From assembly GCF_024166365.1 (NCBI RefSeq), contig NC_064834.1:51812001-51876000 (forward strand): a DNA stretch of 64,000 nucleotides, written 5' to 3'. The stretch comes from Elephas maximus indicus. Lineage: Eukaryota; Chordata; Mammalia; Proboscidea; Elephantidae. The notes below the pieces were generated by a model. That model was not told the origin of the DNA, made no database searches, and saw only the letters and a program-made list of their open reading frames with translations. Position 1 is the stretch's first letter; the number at the start of each line of letters is the position of its first letter. Shown here one piece after another: positions 1 through 46,600 of this stretch. The position numbers and the translations under genes are program-made.

Positions 1-17
1 CTATATCCTATAAACAA

Positions 18-212
18 ACAGTTCTCAACTGGGGGCATTTGGAAATGTGTGCGTGGAGAAGGTGAGGTCTGGTGGCTAAAATGATTGGTAAGCAATACTG
101 ACATTTAGTGGGCAAGAGCCAGGGATGCAAGATATCCCACAATGCATGGGTTCAACAACGAAAAAGTATCTCACGCCAAAATGCCAAGAATGTCTCTGGT
201 AAGAAACACTGC
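18..212 (+). mobile_element. MER5A-type hAT-Charlie DNA transposon remnant
   Basis: It starts AGTTCTCAACTGGGGGCATT and runs through a middle section like CATTTAGTGGGCAAGAGCCA to a GAGAAACACTG-like end. This is the typical 190-base short hAT element of placental mammals, identified from memory of the consensus. The rest of 1-570 shows no recognisable feature. Confidence 0.65.
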
Positions 213-501
213 TCTAAATCAACTTAACACCTACAAAAAAAAATGCCACCTTATCTGGGAAGCAATTCTAGTCATTTCAGGTGAAAACCCTCAACTTCAC
301 TAATTATTGAGCTCTTATTAAATTTATGGCATTTGATCTGTGTTTATAATCTGTTTGCCTTTGTCCTAGCTTCCCAGTTTAAAAAAGAACTATATAAAGT
401 TCCCAATCTAGTCGGTGTATAGTATGTCTTGCTAAGTCATTGGCTGATTGTGGGGGATGTGACAGTCACCACCCTTTCTTGATACTGGATATATCATATT
501 A

Positions 502-34240
<33,739 letters not shown>

Positions 34241-34834
34241 GGGTGGTGGTTATCTGCTCCGGAAAGGGGTGGAAATCGATAGTCTGGCTTAAGCAACAGT
34301 GCAGAGGAAAGGACAGGGGCTCTCGGATAAAGGTCTGACTCGTCAGTATGTTGTTGTGCGACAACCCGCTTCCTCTTAGTGTGGTCGCTGTTGCGAACTT
34401 TTGTGGTTTATACCGAGCCTATGTGGCAAGCACGTGCTTCAGGCACGGACCCTGCACTTGAGGAGCTCCCAGACTTGTTGCCAGTAAAGTGCTGAGGGCG
34501 TTCGATCCAACGGCATCATTTACTTACCATTAATTATTGTTTGAACACCTAAGCTGGTTCAGTGCGGGCTTTATGAAGGGCATCCAAGTCATGGGAACAG
34601 AACGAACTAGAGCAGGTTTAAGTGTGGAAGCTAGGACAAGAAATTGAAACGCTTGAATGCCCTTTTTTTTCTACTTGAAGGGGAACTGGGTGACTAAAGG
34701 ACAGAAGGCGACACACTTCATTTTCATTTTTTTCGTGTTTTAAAATTTTGCACCATGTGCAGAAATTATTTGGTCAGTAAAAGAAGACAAGGGAAAACAG
34801 TAGATACACAAATGAGAGGGAATATGGGCAGCAT

Positions 34835-35044
34835 GGAGTCCCTGGGTGGTGCAAACAGCTAACCTGCTCAACTACTAACCAAAAGGTTGGAGGTTCAAGA
34901 CCACCTAGAGGTGCCTTGGAAGAAACGCCCAGTGATCTACTTTCAGAAAATCAGCCACTGAAAACCCTGTGGAGCACAGTTCTACTCTGACACACATGGG
35001 ATCCCCATGGGTCTGAGTAGACTCCATGGCAACAGTTGTTTTTA
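34835..35044 (+). mobile_element. AfroSINE, older long variant
   Basis: About 205 bases: GTCCCTGGGTGGTGCAAACA head, an AAGAAACGCCCAGTGATCTA body and a GTAGACTCCATGGCAACAGT tail. It lies in the intergenic region upstream of the ERLIN1 promoter. Confidence 0.92.
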
Positions 35045-35849
35045 AGACTAGCGTAGTAAAGAAGGTGGGCAATAATGGCGCAGGCTAGCAGTAGAACCAG
35101 AACTGGTCAAGGTGGCCTAGGGCTGGAAGGTCTAGTAACCTCCTGAACAGGGAAATATGGGAAAGCAGTGCTTTAGGCCAGTGACTCTGTGGAGACAGAC
35201 AGAAAGCAAGGAAGTCAAGTGGTTAGGAGACTGAGCCCAGGGTTACCTCAGTAGTAGCAAATGGGAAGGAATGTATAGAATCCACTCAAGTCCTCATTAA
35301 AGCAAGCCCTCCCGGATAACTCTACCTTGTTACTTCAGTAAATGCACTTATCTTTATCATTAATTTGATTTTTATTACCTAGGAACCTCTGGGACCTTGT
35401 TTGTTCCTGATAAGTGGTATTTGCAGCACTTAGCTATTTTAACTCCAATAAAAGCACAAAGAATAAAAAATAACTTGCTCCAGCCACTATCTTTTCTGGA
35501 TGCATTCTCATGGTTTTTCATATTGTTTGGTTTAGTGATAGTGGTATAAAAAATTCACAATTGCCATTCAAAATAAATTGTTCTCAACTTATACATCAAA
35601 AGCATACACCATCACTGTGGTGATGTCACAAAGACAGTCTATTCTGACTCACACCACCTGCCCATCGTGTGGATCAGGCTGCTCTAACATCATCCCAGCC
35701 ACCATCAAAACAGCCCCACCCTTTAGCAAATCTTTTATCGACAATTACAATATTCTTTAGAAAATGCATGATCATTTACAAAAAACCTTTAACAACGCAA
35801 TGTTTGGATGGCTTACAGTGTTCAAACTCCCAGATAACCATTCTTCTAC

Positions 35850-36180
35850 TGTACTGCCTGTGTTAACTGTGTCTGATCTTGACATCTAGCTCATATCTTC
35901 CAAGTAACAGGCACTCAATAAATGTTTATTGATTAAAATTTTCTAGAACTAGGGGAGCAAGAGAGAGACTGCCTAGTGTAACATTTGATAGGGACAGAAT
36001 TTTCATCTTTAGAGAGACAGTGGAACTTGATGACTAAAAGGATTTGAGAAGAATACAACCAACCCCAAGGTTTCAAACTTGGGTGACTGGGAAAAATGTC
36101 ATCACTAGCAAAAATGGGGGCGGTGTGAAGATAAATCAGCTTTAGAGCAAGACGTGGGCATAGTTTTTAGACATGGATAG
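35850..36180 (+). repeat. Ancient L2-like repeats
   Basis: Two decayed segments: a 3' end with CACTCAATAAATGTTTATTG, and a piece like the repeat at 1960-2490 and 15440-15720. Named from memory. Confidence 0.4.
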
Positions 36181-36384
36181 TGGTGAAAGGACATCTGAGG
36201 GGAAAAGACCATATTAAAGCAGCTACCCAATACTATTTTTTCCATAAGTCCTGTTTAATTCCTAAGTACAGTGAGAGTCTATATGTTATTCTGTGCTCTG
36301 ACTCCACTTCATTCAACTTTCACATTTCCCAAATCATATTCAACAGTTCTATTATAGCCTGATTTTAATGAATGGAGACTCAAA

Positions 36385-37592
36385 AAGTAATTTAAAAATT
36401 ATTTAATACACAAAGTTAAAAACTGTTTAGAATACAAAAGCATTTCACATTTTTTTTTAAACAAACAATACCTTCTAAATTACTTAAACAGATGTAGAGA
36501 TCCACAATCCTTTATCTGAAACCCTTCAGGCCACATGTTTTAGATTCTGATTTTTCAAATTTTAGAAGGGTAATTCAGTGCATATATCATACCATGCCAT
36601 ATACTACATAACCCCCCAGCAGGGTCTGAAGGAGCACCCCTAATAATGAAAAACAAATTTCTGAGCAAAATAAATGAATATTCACACTAAATGGGATAAA
36701 CAGATTCAATGTCAGTTCAGATGAGATTTATAAGCAAACGAGCTGTCAAAAAATTTAGGAAAAACCTTGAGTTTTCATAGATTTTTGGATTTTGGAATTA
36801 CAGATAAAGAAGTGTAGACCTTTATAAATTTGTATGGCATGACATGAAAGGTTCTTTAAACAAATGACCCATTTTTACAAATGAAAAAACAGATAAGCTT
36901 TCAAATACATTATAAATTAACAGGTGTCTTCTCTGATATTATTAAATGTACATCTTAAATACATATACACACATAGCACATTTCTTATCAGGAATTATGA
37001 CTAACTGGTATTAAAGGCACAGATGCACAATCCCTACTGTAGGAAAGGAGCACTGCCGAATGTGCAGTAAAATTGAAAATGGGATTAAGCCAACTCCTGA
37101 TGCCAGGAAGAACACTTGTTGGGTGCAGCACAAGGAGGTAGGGTTTATTCTCCAAGAAGTCCAATTTTACTTATGAGCAGTCTCTTCCACAGAAACACAG
37201 GCAGACTCCTACTTAAAATGCATACAAAGATTTTCTTCTCTGTATACACAACCGCTTTTGGCCTTAGGCGCCCATAAGTTAAAACTTTAAAAGCCATTTT
37301 AAAACAAGTAACGTTTATACCGAGTTTGAAGACAAACGAATCACAACGATGCTCTTAAATAGTTGTAGTTATTTAAAAAAACCCATTGACTTTTATGAAA
37401 CCTTATCTGTTCAGAGGTTAAAATTACTCAAAATCAAACCATTGTGCTTGTAAAATCACCAGGAGCTTTGAATCACGGCCATTTCTTCCATTGACTGATG
37501 TCTGAAGAGTAATTTCATGGCGTAAAAACTAACTCCAACATGTGTGTGCAGAGACAACTTCTGTAGGTTGTGGGCAGGGAACAAGTGGCAAG
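36385..37592 (-). other. CHUK: CHUK 3' UTR, end approximate
   Basis: About 1.2 kb of AT-rich sequence follows the stop. A polyadenylation signal ATTAAA (minus strand, 36407-36402) lies about 1.19 kb beyond it, a length near that of the human 3' UTR. Other AT-rich signals could be used. Confidence 0.55.
36402..36407 (-). terminator. CHUK: Candidate CHUK polyadenylation signal (ATTAAA)
   Basis: ATTAAA on the minus strand, followed by AT-rich sequence and then a GAGTCTCCATT segment. Chosen by position relative to the stop codon; not proven. Confidence 0.45.
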
Positions 37593-37622
37593 TCATTCTT
37601 TTAACCAACTCCAGTCAAGACT
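37593..37622 (-). CDS. CHUK: CHUK exon 21 coding part: NEMO-binding tail and stop
   Basis: Thirty coding bases: SLDWSWLKE and TGA (37595-37593). LDWSWL is the NEMO-binding hexapeptide shared with IKK-beta. The residue after it is Lys where human has Thr. The acceptor is CCTGGTTTTAG. It is too short to be found as an ORF, but the match and phase are exact. Confidence 0.95.
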   Translation of the reverse strand, partial: SLDWSWLKE

Positions 37623-40600
37623 CTAAAACCAGGCATGAAAAAAGTTATAATAAGATGATGAATGTAAGTGACAGGAATATAGGTGTTCACTCTTGCAAAT
37701 CTACTGTATGTTTGAACATTTTAGAATCCAAGGTGAAAAATGAAAAATACAAACATTACAATTAGAGTTTAGTCCACCTTATTTTCTGTTAATTTAAAAA
37801 TATTTTCAAGAGTTTTTATGAATATTTGAAGTAAATAATTATTCTTAATGAAAGAGGAAACAAAGAGTTAACACTGAGACCAAATTTAGTAAAAGTTAAT
37901 TCAATTAGCATTTACTACAGTTTGTCTAAGTTCTAACAAATCAATAGTTCATAGTAACCAAATCTTAAAATCAGCACTTCTATTAATTACAACTGTATTA
38001 ACATTACTCATTTTACATGTAGCAGTTACTATATTTGAATTATAGAAAAATCCTGCCCTATCTTATTGGAGAAAATAGACTGCTAAACCAAAAAGGCACA
38101 AAACATTCAATTTCATTGGTCACATGGCAAAGAAAGCTCATCACTCATTTAATTTGACCAAAAATGCTACTGTTGAAGATTATTGATGACATAATCCTAG
38201 TATATTCTTGGGTGCCAGAAGATGGGGATTTGAGGTCCAGGATATTTCTTAAATGCTCTTTCTTCTGATGACTTCTATTCCCCATATGCATCCCGAGCAC
38301 CAGATAAGGCTAACATGGAAAGTTAAACCCTGTGCACTCAACATACCTAAAACACACACCCATATCCACACAAAACTTACCATCATACTACTGCCCTGTT
38401 CCTCATTTGCTTCACGAATAATAGTGCTTAAATGGCCAAGACAATTCAAATTTTCTTCTATCATTTGTGCTAAAGTCTCCCTGTAGGATGAGAGATCAAA
38501 GCCTTTTCAAATTCAGCAAAGGGGCATACGGATTTCCTCTACTTTCTTGTTTTGCAGGTCAGGGTGATCACTGCCCTTCCTGCAATCTAGCACCCCAGTA
38601 CAGCTGACTTTTACAGTCTTCTGCTTCCTCATCACCACCACCACCCTTTGCCCCGAGGCAGACACTGCTTACTACTCCAAGCTGCTACCTCTGCCCAGCT
38701 CTCATGAGAAGAAGTCCACTATAACTCCAATCTGATTTTCCTCTAAAATGTAAGTGGTACACTTATATAAAACCTTTTCTTCACCTAGAAAATGCTAACT
38801 GGGGAAGAAAAGAAAAATGATCCTGTGGCATAGATGAAAGCCCTCTTTTTGTTTCTGGAGTATTTCCATTCCTTTACAGTTGTGAAGACACCAGCATGCT
38901 TACTTCACAGACACAAATGTTAATGAAGATATAAGAATACAGTTTGTTCTGCAGAGATCAGGGAAGGTAAAAACAACAACAACTCTGGTTGGAAACTTTA
39001 GGTTGTAGCAGCAAAGAAAACAAGCAAGCTGATTCTTGAGAACAGCAGAAGAAAACAGTGTGACAGGGAAGCTGCCCAGAGCCAAGAAGTATCCCTGGAA
39101 GTTTCTATTTGACAGGAGACCCTGATTCTGGTTTCTATCCTCCATGCTGTCCTCTTCCATATGGCCTCTAACCTCTTCCTTTACAAACCCTCAGTGTCTA
39201 CTAGAATTAGCTGTAGGCCACGGGTGGTAACCACTATTGGCTTAGAACTAAACTCTGATTCAGCTCTTACTCAACAGATGGAAAAATGAGGCCAACAGTT
39301 CCCAATCCTTCCTAATAATGTACCACAGGTACATCAACACTGAAATCAACTTTGTTTTATAATCTATTCGTACTAGAAAATTCTTGTCAGATACACTTTT
39401 GCAAACAACCACACCTCAAATACAAGTTACTTGTATAGAGGTGATGCTTGCAACCATTGCGTTTCCTAACAAACCTAAATGCCTTTAATGAAAGCAAGAA
39501 AGGTTAGTTATGTATTAAATTTTATTTACTTCAATTCCGATTAATGGAATATTTCCCAAGGTCTACATAATCAATTATTGCCTATGCTATAGCTGTAGAT
39601 ATACTACATTGGGCCAAATCTATAATGACCCCAAAACATACCCTGGAACTTGCTTTCTTTAAAAAAAATAAAATACCTGATGACAGCTTGCCTTCCTGCC
39701 ATGTGCTTTTCTCTCATAAAAGTAGAGTACAGAATGTACAACTGCATGATCTCCTGAGCAGTGAGGTAACATGGCTGCACTTCTGCAAAACTAATTATGG
39801 GCAGAGCTTCCAGGAAATGCTGGTGCTGTAGAAGTCTCCATGAGTTGTGAGAAAAGCAACAAGACACAAGCTAGCAAAGAGCCACTGGCTCTGGATACGG
39901 CACATCTTATGCTGAGAAAATAACAGAAATGGATAGTCATTCAGTTTTTAGCAAAAGAATAGGAATTAATAAAACACAGGGCTTCAGACTTGAGTTCTTA
40001 TTTGCAAAACTGACTTAAGGCACTGAGGAAAAGTCTGACTTTAGAAATACTGAGTTACAAGTTGAATACATTTAACTCAACAATTTGAGGGGTAATTAGG
40101 GACCTCAAAATGATAAATATAAAAAGACAGCATAATTTCTCATAGAGATAAATGGTTAAGGAAGAAATAATGTTTGGGTAAAAGAAATTGCTAAGCCAGT
40201 AACAGAGAAAGACCTTAGAACTTGGATTGACCTGATAATAATAATTGCTGTATATTTACTTCCAAGCACTTTACATATATTGGCTCATGAAATTTTCACA
40301 GCAGTTTTATGAGACATTCTCATTTTACAGATGAGGAAATCAGAACATTAAAAAAGTCAAGTAAATTGCCCAAAGTTATTACAAAGGGATGGTCAGGACC
40401 CAAACCATGGACTATAAGGCACTGAGGACTACGCCTTAACCCTATGCCCACTGCCTCATTCCTACCACTACTCTTGAAAACACAACTATCTATTGTTACA
40501 AAGTGAACCCACCCATCTTGAGGAGTTACCACGCATGACAGAGGATGTTCACGTTCTGCTGAAGTTGGGGGCAGCCATGCTGATGCCTGAGGGGTTACTG

Positions 40601-43600
40601 CACCTTCTAGACTGGATCCTACGAGGGATCGGGCAGAACTCTGTGTCTGGAGGAAAAATAAAATGAAAAGATTACTGGCGAGCATCTCTGTTGAGTCACA
40701 TAATTTCCCACCACACCCCTAAGACTTACATTTTAATCACTACTTATATGCACAACCAGAGTATTTTGTACAAAACTATACCCACCTTTCTTTATACACC
40801 ACTATTAACTATACCATCCTTCAGGATAGTTATTAAAACCCAGATGTATCTGCCCTTCTAATTCCACTTTGGTTAGAGGAAAGGAAAAAAATAACAAAAT
40901 CCAGCAGAACAAAGGGTTAGTTCCATTAACTAGTCAGGCACATCTACCCCCAAGCTGGGCTGGGACACCACAGTGGTCCAGGGCTGGAAGGAGTATAAAG
41001 ACAGGCTGGAAAGGAACATGGTAATGAAGGATGATCATAAAGTCCTGCATCTCAACTGCTGGTCAGACATCAGGCAAAGAATCTGAGCAGCAACCCAACA
41101 TGAAGTACACACGTCTTCTAAAGGACCCAGATCACACTGATAAAAACCCCTTTTGCATGGAGTAACAGCAAATTCATGTCACATTAACAAATTCATTAAT
41201 CATTACTTACACAGGCAATTTTAAGAAGATGCCATATTTCTTTCTGCCTCTTTCCCTGCATAAACATGACGGTATTGTCGGCTTCTTTGATGTTACTGAG
41301 GGCTACTTCCACCTTGGGGAGCAGATCGATAATCTTCTGCTTACAGCCTAGTAACTTGCTGAAGAGATTAAGTAAATGTCAGATACTTACACATCTCCCA
41401 AGACTGTACGCCATTCTCCCAAACCCAGCTGGGAAATGAACCACGATCAGCATCAGATTTAATGACTGACCTCCAAAGCAATGCACACAACAGGAGACAC
41501 AAATAAATACACGCAGCTGTGGCCAAACTACTGAAGGCACTGCCAGAACTCAAGAGATCTTAAGTCTGGTACATCTACTAAAGAGGAGTAGTAAACTTGG
41601 AAAAGAACATGATAAAGGTAACCTGGCTTTTCAATAGAAAATGAAAACAATTTTTCTACCTTAGATGACCAAACAGCTCCTTGAGAACACGGTCCTGACT
41701 CTGCACAGTATGCACAATGATCTTCACCATCTCGGTGCTGTCGCTGTAGAAGTGATCTATAAAAGACCCCAGTCAGTGGGTATAACCTCTCTTCTGAATG
41801 AAAATATCAGCCTCCAAAAAAAAAAAAGTCCTAAAAATCTGAAACTAGGTTTAACTTAAGGTCTCTAGGTATAAACAATCTGTGCTCAACTGCTAACCTA
41901 AAGGTTGGTGGTTCGAACCCACCCACTGGCTCCACGGAAGAAAAGACCCAGTGATCTGCTTCTGATACAACCAAGATGACAGCCAAGAAAAGCCTATAGA
42001 GCAGCTCTACTCTGTAACACATGAGGTCACTACGAGTTGGAACTGACTTGACAGCACACAATAACAACAGTTTTACAAACATTTTCATTTAAATTTAATA
42101 TTGAATTAAGATAAAGGATTTAAAATTTTATATATATCTACACATAAAATATAATTATAGAAAACTGTTTTCACTGCCTTGAAGGAGGCCTTTGCCCCAA
42201 CAAGGCTGTTTTGAATTTCATGGTTATCCATCTGTTTATAATCACTGAAAACACCTGGCTGACTTAAACCAAATCTGATGCACTAATTAAGGGATTTGTC
42301 CACACCTCTGAAGTTCAGTATGAGGGTAGTATGCCATCTTATAGCAAACTGGTAGCTGACAAATGTCCTCAAATGGGATGGTTGTGTGGTTACAGAGAGT
42401 GAGTTCCACAGTTTAGAGTTCTACAGTTTAAAGTAGATGCTGCCTCAGGAAAAAAAAAAAAAAAAAAAAATTCACTAGCATTAGCTGTTACGTGTCAGAA
42501 ATGGCTACTTAAATTTTAAAAGATTTGAAGGTTGCTAATTTTTTTTTTAATGGATCCTGTCGGTATACTCCCTGGACAATAAGTAATCCTGAGGGCAAAA
42601 TTAATATTATTAATATTATTAATATTTGCTATCACCTGCTTACTCTTTTCTTGTTTAAAAGTTCTATGGGATGTTACTCCTACTGTACCAAAAAGGAATC
42701 TATGAAAGGAGTATTAAAGGAGGTTTTAAAATAAGTTCAGTGTCCTCAGTCATCACTCCAAAGACCTCCCTCACAGCCCAGCTTTATTCGCCATGCATCT
42801 CTCCCCATCCCTCCCTTACCAACAAGATACAGAAGCTCCAACCAGGCTCCCCTGCAAACAACCAGCTGCTGTTGAGTCGACCCTGACTCATGGCGACCCC
42901 ATGTGTGTCAGAGTAGAACTCTGCTCCAGAGTTTTCAGTGGCTGGTTTTTCTGAAGTAGATCGCCAGGGCTTTTCTTCTGAGGTGCCTTGGGGTGGACCT
43001 GAACTTCCAACCTTTTGGTTAGCAGCCGAGCACATTAACCATTAGCACCAGCCAGGGACTCCTCCAAACAACCAAACCTGCTCCTGTCGAGATGATTCTG
43101 ACCCATGGTGGCTCCATGTGTTACAGAGTAGAACTGCTCTGCAGGGTTTTCTTGGCTGTCATCTTTAAAGACGCAGTTTGCCAGGCTTTTCTTCTGTAGA
43201 GCCAATGGATGGGTTTGAACCACTAACCTTCAGCTTATTAGCAGCCAATCATCATGTGGGCCACCAAGGGACCCTCCACTGAACAGCACTCCCTCCCAAA
43301 TACCACGGACCAGGCCCAAGACTTTCCCTATATATCTAGCTCTTTTAAGTGGTCAAAGACTTCAGAACTTCATTCAGCCTTCTCCAACACAGAGGATTAA
43401 GAAAGCTGGTTTTCATCATTTTCAGCTGAACAAGACTCAAGTTGACTCTAAGCTAGGGAAAAAAACACTAAAGACCATATATGAAGTGTGATTATTTAAG
43501 TCCCAACTATAGACAAAACTTTTGGTATTGCTCGTTTGTCATCCAAGGTGACTATCAGTTCAAAGAAGCTACCTAGATAGCAAATTTATTTCTGTGTCCA

Positions 43601-46600
43601 ATGATATGCTGACATGGCTGCTACTGCAACGTTTTTGTTTTTTTTTTTAATAAAAATACAATGCAAACAAATGCTGTCACTAACTCTGGAAAGTTAAAGC
43701 ACCTGAGTCAATGATATAAAATCCTCACCTGCAATATGATTCACTGGCCAGAGCACGGGGAGTCAAATATTGATTACAGAAAAAAAAGAGTCAGACTTGC
43801 TCTATTTGAAATCTTGTTAAATCTCAATATTTTACTCTAACCACAACTTCTCTCAATTAAATCACTATTTGGCACATATCTTCAACCTTTTTGTCCTCTT
43901 ATTTGTATTCCATCAGCAAAATCCTAACCCTAGGTCAGTCTAACCATTTGCCTTATCTGTTCCTGTAAGAAAGCTACTAAACACTGTTGCTGTTGTTATG
44001 TGCTGTCAAGTTAGTTCCTACTCAGAGACCCTACATACAACAGAACAAAACACTGACCTGTCCTGCGCCATCATCACAATCACTGCCACGTTTGAGCCCA
44101 TTGTTGCAGTCACTGTGTCAATCCATCTCGTTGAGGGTCTTCCTCTTTTTCACTGACCTTCCGCTTTACCATGCATGATGCCCTTTTCCAGGGACTGGTC
44201 CCTCCTAATAACATGTCCAAAGTAAGTGAGGCGAACTCTCACCATCCTTGCTTCTAAGGAGCATTCTGGTTGTACTTCTTCCAAGACAGATTTGTTCCTT
44301 TTTCTGGCAGTCCATGGTATAGTCGATATTCTTCACCAACACCATAATTCAGAGGCATCAGTTCTTCTTTGGTCTTTCTTATTCATTGTCCAGTTTTCAC
44401 ATACATATGAGGTGATTGAAAATACCACATGACTTGGGTCAAGCACACCTTAGTCCTCAAAGTGACATGTTTGCTTTTTAACACTTTAAAGATCTTTTGC
44501 AGCAGATTTGCCCAATATAATACATTTGATTTCTTGATTGCTGCTTCCATGGTTGTAGACTGTTGTCTTAGTCATCTAATGTGGCTATAACAGAAATACC
44601 ACAAGTGGATGGCTTTAACAAAGAGAAGTTTATTCTCTCAGAGTCCAGTAGGCTAAAAGTCCGAACTCAGGGCGTTGGCTCCAGGGGAAGGCTTTCTCTC
44701 TCTGTCAGCTCTGAAGGAAGGTCCTTGTGATGCATCAGTCTTCCCTTGGTCTGGGAGCATCTCAGCGCAGGAACCTCAGGTCCAAAGGACACTTTCTTGG
44801 TGTTATGAGGTGCCCATGTCTCTCTGCTCACTTCTCTCTTTTATATCTCAAAAGAGATTGGCTTAAGACACTATCTAATCTTGTAGACCTCATCAGTGTA
44901 ATTGCCAGTAATCCATCTTATTACATCATAGTGATAGGATTTATAACACAGGGAAATCACAGAATGGTAGACAATCACACAATATTGGGACTCATGGCTG
45001 AGCTAAGTTGACAGATATTTTGGGGGGACAGAATTCAATCCATGACAACTGTGGATCCAAGTAAAGTGAAATCTTTGACAACTTCAGTATTTTCTTCATT
45101 TATCATGATGTTGCTTATTGGTCTAGTTGTGAGGATTTTGGTTTTCTTCATGTTCAGATGTAATCCCAACTGAAAGCTGTAGTCTTTGATCTTGATCAGT
45201 AAGTGCTTGAAGTCCTCTTCACTTTCAGCAAGCAAGGTTGTATCATCTGCGTATCACAGGTTGTTAGTGGATCTTCTTCCCATCCTAATGCTGAGTTCTT
45301 CTTCACACAGTCCAGCTTCTCAGATTATTTGCTCAGCATATAGACTGAATAAAGGATACAACCTGACCCACACCTTTCTTGGTTTTAAACCATTCAGTAT
45401 CCCCTTGTTGTGTTCAAACGACTGCCTGTTGGTATGTGTACAGGTTCCCCATGAGCACAATTAAGTGTTCTGGAATTCCCACTCTTTGAAATGTTATCCA
45501 TAATTTGTTATGATCCACACAGCTGAATCCTTTTGCATAGTCAATAAAACACAGGTAAACATCTTCCTGGTTGGCTCTGCTTTCAACTAAGATTCATCTG
45601 ACATCAGCAGTGATATCCCTCATTCCACGCTGTCTGCTGAACCTGGCTTGAATTTCTGGCAGTTCCCTACTGCAACCATTTTTAAATTATCTTCGACAAA
45701 GTTTTACTTGCATGTAATATTAATGATATTGTTTGATAATTTCCGTATTCTGTTGGATCAACTTCTTTTTGGAATGGACACAAATATGGATCTCTTCCAG
45801 TCAGCAGGCCAGGTAGCTGTCTTCCGTATTTCTTGGCACAAAAAAGTTCACGCCTCCAGCCCTGCATCCATTTGCTGAAACACCTCAATTGGTATTCCAT
45901 CAATTCCTGGAGCCCTGTTTTTCGCCAATCCTTCAATACAGCTTGGCCTTCTTCCTTCAATTCCATTGGCTCTTGATCATACACTGCCTTCAGAAACGGA
46001 TGAACATCGACCAATTCTTTTTGGTACAATGACTGCATATTTCTTCCATCTTCTTTTGACGCTTCCTGCGTCATTCAATATTTTGCCCGTAGAATCCTTC
46101 AATATTACAACTCAGGGCTTGAAGTTTTCCTTCAGTCTTTCAGCTTGAGAAATGCCGAGTGTGTTCTTTCCTTTAGGTTTTCTAACTCCAGGTCTTTGCA
46201 CATTTCATTATAATACTTTACTTTGTCTTCTCGAGCTACCGTCCAGCTGTTTCAGCTCTTTTACTTCATCATTTCTTCCATTCACTTCAGCTACTCTAAG
46301 TTCAACAGCGAGTTTCAGAGTCTTTTCTCATACCCATTTTAGTCTTTTCTTTCCTGTTTTTTTCAATGACCTCCTGTTTTCTTCATGTATGATGTCCTTG
46401 ATGTCATCCCACAACTCGTCTGGTCTTCAGTGATTAGTGTTCAATGTGTCAAATTTATTCACGAGATGGTCTCTAAATTTAAGGGGGATATACTCCAGGT
46501 CATACTTGGGCTCTCGTGATTTGTTTTAATTTTCTTCAGCTTCAATTTGAACTTGCACATGAGCAATTGATGGTCTGTTTTGCAGTCGGCTCCTGGCCTT

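Larger units (their letters stand above)
34241..36380. other. Intergenic region between ERLIN1 promoter and CHUK polyadenylation site
   Basis: About 2.1 kb without a gene. It holds one AfroSINE (34835-35044), L2-like sequence near 35850-35945 (CACTCAATAAATGTTTATTG) and an ancient repeat at about 35950-36180 (CCAAGGTTTCAAACTTGGGT). The short open frames here are not supported by anything. Confidence 0.7.

Noticed and set aside
45682-46074. 130-codon minus-strand frame as a host gene
   Set aside because: It is a decayed reverse-transcriptase piece of the RTE LINE, with broken frames on both sides.
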